Source: Baylisascaris procyonis
Lineage: Eukaryota > Nematoda > Chromadorea > Rhabditida > Ascarididae
Assembly (NCBI GenBank): GCA_037389465.1
Contig: JAZARR010000093.1
Coordinates: 620,001 to 684,000 of the forward strand
Reading direction: 5' to 3'
DNA: 64,000 nucleotides
Shown piece after piece: positions 58,316-64,000 of the stretch; position 1 is the stretch's first letter; each line of letters begins with the position of its first letter. The notes under the pieces were generated by a model, which was given only the letters and a program-made list of their open reading frames with translations, was not told the DNA's origin and made no database searches. A program made the position numbers and the translations under genes.

Positions 58316-58372
58316 TTCTAAAACTTACGAAATGTAAAAAAACTTGAAGATCGCATTGTTAATGTATTTCAG

Positions 58373-58484
58373 CAACCCCAATCGGCGAGAGCGGTATTTG
58401 CGGCATTGGCTGCAGGTGCGGTTGCGGGTGCAATAGCGAAGACCACTATTGCGCCTCTTGATCGGACCAAGATCAACTTTCAAA
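58373..58484 (+). CDS. SLC25A42: carrier exon: first helix, repeat 1
   Basis: After ATTTCAG it runs [19 protein letters not shown] to [11 protein letters not shown], then one base. The donor is AAA|GTTGGT. The frame has no ATG before the acceptor, so an upstream coding exon is needed. Confidence 0.92.
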
Positions 58485-61400
58485 GTTGGTATTTGTTTTG
58501 GCGAAGTTTGAGGAGTATTAATGGAATGACCAGAGAGGGTGGTGGAAACAAAAGTTCACTTCCATAATATCACCTCTTTCTTCTATGATTCGAAAAGAGT
58601 CAAGACAGTTGAGGGTGGGGGAGGGGGAGGTAGTTTTACTGGAGATTGACAGTTGTAACAAAATATAGTTTGGATGTTCTTAAATGAAATTAATGCCACC
58701 TTAATGATGTCAAGCTTAATGGGGTTTATTCATTCCTTCTCTTCATTAAAACAATGTCCGAATTAAGCGGCGGAAATTTAGGGGCATATGAATTTTCTCG
58801 ATAAGTTTGGCAAACAATGAGGAGAGGAAGGGAATTTCTACTTTGAAGTCATAAGCTGACTGTGTAACAGTTGTCCCCTTATTCGTGTTCATTGTTAATT
58901 GTTTAATGGGTTCATACAGTTGAGCTTATTCTGAGGACTCGAAAGTGCTATCACCTCCCCAATATGTTCTGGAAATGTTCTTCATCCTTCCCGCTGCCCC
59001 TAAAGCAAAACATCCTGACTGTATCCGTGATTCGAGAAGCGCATTTCCATTGAAGCATCTAACTTAATGATTTGTTCTCAATGCTGTTTAATGAATTAAA
59101 TTCGGCTAATATTCTATCATATACAACGATTTTCTAATATAATTTTCATTCAAAACGAATTAATTTATTGATTAAACGCATACTGCATTGCACTTCACAC
59201 CCGTTGATCTGAAGTTTGCAGCCTTTATCACTAAACGTCGTCATATTATTGAGAAGGCAAGTTGTCATCATAACCAGCTGCACATTCTTTCGGATATATT
59301 AATATTGGGGAACTTTCAGCGGGAAAGTTTTCCAGGTTTCCTTCAATCCATTAAAGTTCAACTTTTAGATAAGCGGATTGATTTAATATTTGGTGGAAAA
59401 TGCGCCAAAATGATCTGATGTGATCTGAATTTCTACAACTCTATTCAACAAATCGGTCAAAATCATAGGGTTATTGAAAAACTGAATTTTACACTGATGC
59501 GCTCATACTTTAATCCCATCAACTACCCTTGTAAACCTTTCAAAAAGGATCCGCGCTTTCAAGCAGATCGGCTGTGAAGGGCAACTTGACCAGTGCAAAA
59601 GGCCTTAAAATAGATGTAAATCAATTTCCACAGTTTTTGTTTGAAGGAGCCACAAGTTGAAACACATTAGATGCGGCATCGCCGTAATATTCCCTGCAAG
59701 TGCAAATTAGAAATGAACAATTATGAGAGTTTGCATCTGAAAACTCTATTAAAAGACCTCACGGGATTCATCCACTCATAATACAAAGGACCGTGGTTAT
59801 CGTTGGGGAGGTGCCCTTCATTACAGTTTTGAAGGTTATAACTGCATCTTGACTATATGTGCATGATCGATTTTCCCATTTTTTGCGCTGTGTTTCATGT
59901 ATATTTCAATATAAATCGTTGGCTAATAAACTCAAAGGTTGGACGTAAACCCACTGAAAACAGTTATAAAGCGGGTTCCACGTTCTCTTGTAAATTAGTT
60001 CGTTTCGCTTAATATATGATGAAACGGCTTCGGTTCGTGTCCGTTCTTGCTGTTGAATTGAGAAGAAAGCAATTTCATCGTGGCCATTCATTCCTGCTAA
60101 GTTTGCCGATTAGTGATTTGCGGTTCTCGCACAAGAAATGAAGCAAAATGAGGTGATTTATGCAAAAATTTTTGTGGGTTGTTTTACCGTTTACACGTTT
60201 CATAGTCACAAAAAGCTGCTATATACCATGAGCACGTCTTTAAGAATATTCAAGGACTTCCTCGATTAGATATGGCAAAGGGGAATGAGAAGGGGGAGGA
60301 GAGAATTGGTGGTTTCCCTTATCAGTGGTATAGCCATTATTTGTTTTGCACGGAGAAGGCGATTCATCCATCATCTGAAGTACCTCAAGTCGTAGATTTT
60401 TGGGATTTTAAGAGATAGGAAAACTATCTCAGAAGGCATCCGAGGATACTTTCGACACGGCTTGCCCCTCGATATTCTTGGCGAGGGATCCTTGAAAATT
60501 GTGTGGTTGAATTGTAATGGATTGATATATGAATTTTGCATACAGAAGCAGATTGCATAACATATTGTCTTTGTTGTAGTTTCCACGAGACGAGGATATT
60601 CGTTTAAGGCGGCGGTGAAGTTCATTCGTCTAACCTATCAAACGACCGGGTTCATTTCACTATGGAGAGGCAATTCGGCGACAATGGCTCGTGTTGTGCC
60701 CTACGCTTCCATACAATTCGCTTCTCATGAAGAATATAAACGTATTATGCGTGTCGATAAAGAAGGGTGCGAGCTTTCATTAACTCTTTATTTATTACCT
60801 CTGTTTTTATTGCTTTCTTTAGATTTGCATTAGCAGAGAGCATTGATGCGGCGTTCTGTATATGCATTTGTCTGTCTGTGTGCTAGCAACTAATAAAGGT
60901 GTTTCTTGAGCGCGTTGAGTTTACGCTCAACCTCGGGAGGGATATGTATCGGTCTATTACCGTTTTGCAAAGGAGATTAGAAATATACGGCGCTTTCTGT
61001 GGAATTCTGTGAAATACGTTTTCAGATATAGTTGGAACCTTTGCTTTTTCTGGCATTTTGCATTGATTACGAGATGAACCAAAAATATATGTTGGTTTTA
61101 TAGGTGATGCCGGATCATGTCCCAGTGTGCTTTGAAAGTGGTTCTTCTGTGCAGGGTGTCTTTACAGATTGCACAGTCAAATGATGCAGTAAGGTTTAAT
61201 CAACATTTAATTAATCTTTAAACAAATGCAGAAGGATGATTTTCAGAGAGCGTACCCCGGGAAAGAGGTATATAGCGGGTTCTCTAGCGGCCGTAACGGC
61301 CACAATTTGCACGTATCCTTTGGATACGGCGAAAGCACGTCTTGCGACGTCAACGAAGGAAGAATTTAGTGGTCTTCGAGATGTGTTCGTGAAGAATTAC

Positions 61401-63830
61401 CGCAAAAGCGGAATTAGGTCGGTCTTTCAATTGTTATATTCGTCCCCTCTTAAAACTCCCGCGGACTATAATCTTGTGATCGTGGACCCCAATCTCCCTT
61501 CCCGTTCGACGGGGCAAAGCACTTCAAGGTAGCAGCTCTTACTTGCTTTTGGTCCTCCCATTCCAGTCGCCACCTCTGCAGTTTACCTGCCTTCCCGACT
61601 AGTAGCCCCTTTGCTTTATGAGAAGACTCGAAAGTTTTCGTCTTTGAGTATAAAGAACTTAGAAAAATTATATGTGGCTCCTCAATCATGTCATTCCAAG
61701 GAAATTCCTCAAGCTTACATAGCCTGGGGTAATAAATGAGGTTTCGCGGTATTTGTTTCTTTTATATCCCCGCCCACAATGCACCGCATCCAAAAATTCA
61801 GTGCTGCTCTGAAGGGTATCAAGAATTGTTTGTTAGGGAGTCTAAGCGTTTACCTGAATATCACCGAATATCTCCGCCGTGTTGCTACGAGACGTTCTTT
61901 AGTGTTAATTCATACTTTTTGCTTCCCGTTGGACCTCTTTCTAATCAGTGTTATAGATGATTATCTACTTATGCGTCCTTTCTTACCAGCTGCTTCATGA
62001 AATCTGATAAGAAATCCGATTCAGTAAGCCGAATTTACTTCGATCGACGTATCATGTTCTTGATTCTTTGCGAGTATCTGCAACCATTTATCATTTGCAC
62101 ATTAATCATTGCGCAACGATTCCATCTTGGCTGCTTATGCTTGCTACAACGATTTTCCGGTATGGAATGGGGGGGGGGGCGATTTGAAGCGAGGATTCTA
62201 AATAATTAGTGGAATCTGCATCATGGAGAAGAACAGTTTTTAATCTCTAATCTATTTCGAACTACGTGAGATGGTTTTGAGTTATAAATCGATTTTCGCG
62301 GGTCGCATCCATATCAAAAGTGAGAAAAAAGGAATTTGGACTCTAGCCCACATAATTACAGAAATTTCAAGATAATTTCAGATTAATAAAAGTAAACACG
62401 GGGTTCCTAATATCTTTCAACATAGTGGAATATATCGCACACAGACTAGTTGCCGGTGGTTTGATGATAATTCGCAAAATCGAATGAATTATGTGGGTGC
62501 AGATAACATGCGATTTGCCTAGAGATTCTAGGTCGTCTAATCTACGCTGCTGGAGGTCAGTGCATAAGGGTAAAGAAGTTTCATAGATTAGTTTAAAAAC
62601 AGCATGAGGTGGTGACCTGAAGTCACAGGTTTTGATCCCCTTGCGGACAAACATTTCAGCCACAATGCCTTGCACACTTCTCGAGTGTCTAGCTTGTTCA
62701 TGTTCATTTTCCAATATAATTTTGTTGGCATATCTAACCGTAACGTTGTTCATTCATACTCTCGGTCCTCATTCACACCCCATGCTGTATACTTGGATTT
62801 AATGGATAGTTGTACTGAAAACCGATTGAGAATGTGACAACAATGTGGCTGTAATATGGGCCGACATGCTTCAGGACGTTTTATCGCGGTATTTGCGCGG
62901 CATTGGCAGGCGTCATACCGTACGCTGGTGCGAGTTTCTTCACATTCGAATCACTGAAACTCCTTTACCACGGTTAGTTGAAGAGATTGCATTGCCACCT
63001 GAGAAAGATGTATAGTCTGAATATGGAGATTGATATAGCTTCATAGCTGTTTACGGAAAAACCATTTGTTTTTATTTAACGCAAAACGGCACCCTTAGCG
63101 TTTTCTTGATTGCTTGATGACTTTTTGCTGTTAAAGTTTTACAAATAAGTTTTTGAAATCTAGGAAGGGATTTGAAAGTATACATGCCGTGGCCGTGTCA
63201 TCGTCTCAGGGTCGTGCTTCATTGTTCTTCAAAAAAATTTGTGAAAAGATGCAGAATCGTTCCAACTATCCATAAACTGCAAAATCGGTACAAGTCGGAA
63301 GATTTCGTCGTAGTATTTGACCAGATAAGTTTATTGTTCTTATCTTTTCAGAATTTGGGGTAGTGAAACATTCTGCGCTTCAATAAGTTCCACCTCCCTT
63401 TGTTCAAAGACGTAGAACTTTCTAAGTTCGAGTTTCACTTGAGATTTATGGTGGTATTTGTGTTTATCAGCGATGGCCTCCTTACGTTTTTATGGTTACG
63501 TTAACAGTAGGCTTCTTACATCAACAGCACTAGTTATAATGTTTGTTAAGAATGGTATTGATTGAGGCAGTAATCGTTTTCGCAATATTTCCCTGAGTGA
63601 ATTTAGAGAGGACGGGTCAAGCAGTGTCGCCGATTTATCGGTTGATGTTCGGTGCGTTTGCTGGGCTCATAGGACAGTCATCGTCCTACCCGCTTGACAT
63701 CGTCCGAAGACGTATGCAGACGGGTCGGATACCGCCCGGTCAGAATATGTTTGTCTCAATGTACCAGATTTACATGCGCGAAGGTATTAAACGAGGTCTT
63801 TACAAAGGGCTCTCCATGAATTGGGTGAAG
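58373..63830 (+). CDS. SLC25A42: mitochondrial carrier, SLC25A42 type, partial at both ends
   Basis: Members of this group exchange coenzyme A and adenine nucleotides across the inner mitochondrial membrane. Five exons (58373-58484, 60580-60766, 61247-61417, 62875-62972, 63607-63830) join without a frame break to 264 codons. All three carrier repeats are present with their Px[DE]xx[KR] signatures: APLDRTK, YPLDTAK and YPLDIVR. SLC25A42-specific runs are strong: [57 protein letters not shown] and [12 protein letters not shown]. These fit SLC25A42 better than SLC25A16. Human SLC25A42 has 318 residues, so roughly 30 N-terminal residues and the last segment (GPIAVG... in relatives) are missing. 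The coding exon before 58373 must end in phase 0 and was not found; the last exon is beyond 64000. No targeting sequence is expected in most carriers. Confidence 0.93.
58485..60579 (+). other. SLC25A42: carrier intron
   Basis: A 2.1-kb intron with a G-rich tract at about 58613-58630. No coding sequence recognised. Confidence 0.88.
60580..60766 (+). CDS. SLC25A42: carrier exon: rest of repeat 1
   Basis: Between TTGTTGTAG and GG|GTGCGA. It includes [17 protein letters not shown] and [19 protein letters not shown], then [13 protein letters not shown]. Confidence 0.95.
60767..61246 (+). other. SLC25A42: carrier intron
   Basis: A 480-base intron. A TTTGTCTGTCTGTGTGC run at about 60868 resembles the start of a P module, but the rest of the module is not visible. 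Confidence 0.85.
61247..61417 (+). CDS. SLC25A42: carrier exon: repeat 2 signature
   Basis: Between GATTTTCAG and AG|GTCGGT. It carries [20 protein letters not shown] and [13 protein letters not shown], and ends NYRKSGI with two bases of Arg. Confidence 0.94.
61418..62874 (+). other. SLC25A42: carrier intron
   Basis: A 1.46-kb intron. It has a run of eleven G at 62169-62179 and a minus-strand ATG frame of 128 codons (62753-62367) with no family recognised. Confidence 0.85.
62875..62972 (+). CDS. SLC25A42: carrier exon: rest of repeat 2
   Basis: Between ATGCTTCAG and G|GTTAGT. It encodes [18 protein letters not shown] and [14 protein letters not shown]. Confidence 0.94.
62973..63606 (+). other. 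SLC25A42: carrier intron
   Basis: A 634-base intron from GTTAGT to TTTAG. Nothing notable. Confidence 0.9.
63607..63830 (+). CDS. SLC25A42: carrier exon: repeat 3
   Basis: Acceptor GAATTTAG, donor AAG|GTATTT, phase 0 at the end. It carries [32 protein letters not shown] and [10 protein letters not shown]. Confidence 0.94.
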
Positions 63831-64000
63831 GTATTTCGCTTTGACATTATATCGCATTTAGTTATCTTCCTTTATAAAGAGTTTATTGGGTTATGTTCAA
63901 GGATTTAGCCAGTAGAGAATTCTAGAACGGCGGGTAACGCCTGAGCGGCAATTTTTGGCATTTTAGGTTGCAGGGAGGTTGAAAAGTTGATTTAGAATGC
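63831..64000 (+). other. SLC25A42: carrier intron, start only
   Basis: The last 170 bases follow the donor GTATTT. The expected next exon (GPIAVG-like) does not begin inside the window. Confidence 0.8.

Larger units (their letters stand above)
38153..58372. other. 20-kb gene-poor interval between NUDT21 and the SLC25A42-type gene
   Basis: No conserved coding exon was recognised on either strand. It holds two minisatellites near 38.3 and 39.6 kb, repeat modules at 43.5, 47.4 and 58.0 kb, a CT-rich run (49311-49353), guanine tracts, a hairpin at 53347-53392 and a block open on both strands near 57 kb. The missing first exon of the SLC25A42-type gene, and perhaps unrecognised fast-evolving genes, may lie here. 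Confidence 0.65.

Noticed and set aside
62367..62753. Minus-strand ATG frame of 128 codons in a carrier intron
   Set aside because: No known domain and no promoter or poly(A) signal seen. Noted only in the intron entry.

Overview
This window reads as nuclear DNA of a nematode. The clearest evidence is a LIM-homeobox gene whose homeodomain is followed by the nematode LIN-11-style RYGGYRPTRR tail. The introns are AT-rich with short TTTCAG or TTGCAG acceptors. At least one gene, possibly two, has a strong acceptor a few bases before its ATG, as expected for spliced-leader trans-splicing. Long introns (up to 12.7 kb), wide spacing and many degenerate repeats suggest a larger nematode genome than that of Caenorhabditis elegans. 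The species cannot be fixed from sequence alone.

Four protein-coding genes can be supported, all on the + strand. (1) About 1-18.2 kb is the 3' part of lin-11 (Lim1/LHX1 class): five exons, with a 12.7-kb intron splitting the homeodomain between residues 46 and 47. (2) 26.7/28.2-31.5 kb is deoxycytidylate deaminase (DCTD), complete, with a possible extra upstream first exon. (3) 34.0-38.15 kb is NUDT21/CFIm25, the 25-kDa subunit of the pre-mRNA cleavage factor, complete in six exons. (4) 58.4-63.8 kb is a mitochondrial carrier of the SLC25A42 (coenzyme A/adenosine 3',5'-diphosphate) type: five exons holding all three carrier repeats, with the first exon not located and the last one beyond the right edge. 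The genes do not form a pathway or a nematode operon; spacing is 2.5 to 20 kb.

The other sequence is introns and two large gene-poor intervals (18.2-26.7 kb and 38.2-58.4 kb). These hold long (TA)n arrays, a palindromic AT-rich array, several minisatellites, guanine tracts and a dispersed repeat that I could not assign to a known family. That repeat joins a TGTCTGTC-containing module to a CATATCGTGCC-containing module about 280-310 bases downstream in three copies, with further single-module copies. No tRNA, rRNA, CRISPR array or intact transposase gene was recognised. Nothing here looks like a multigene novel system. The items most worth a second look are the two possible DCTD N termini, the X-box-like site in a lin-11 intron, the two-module repeat family and a 21-bp-stem hairpin.
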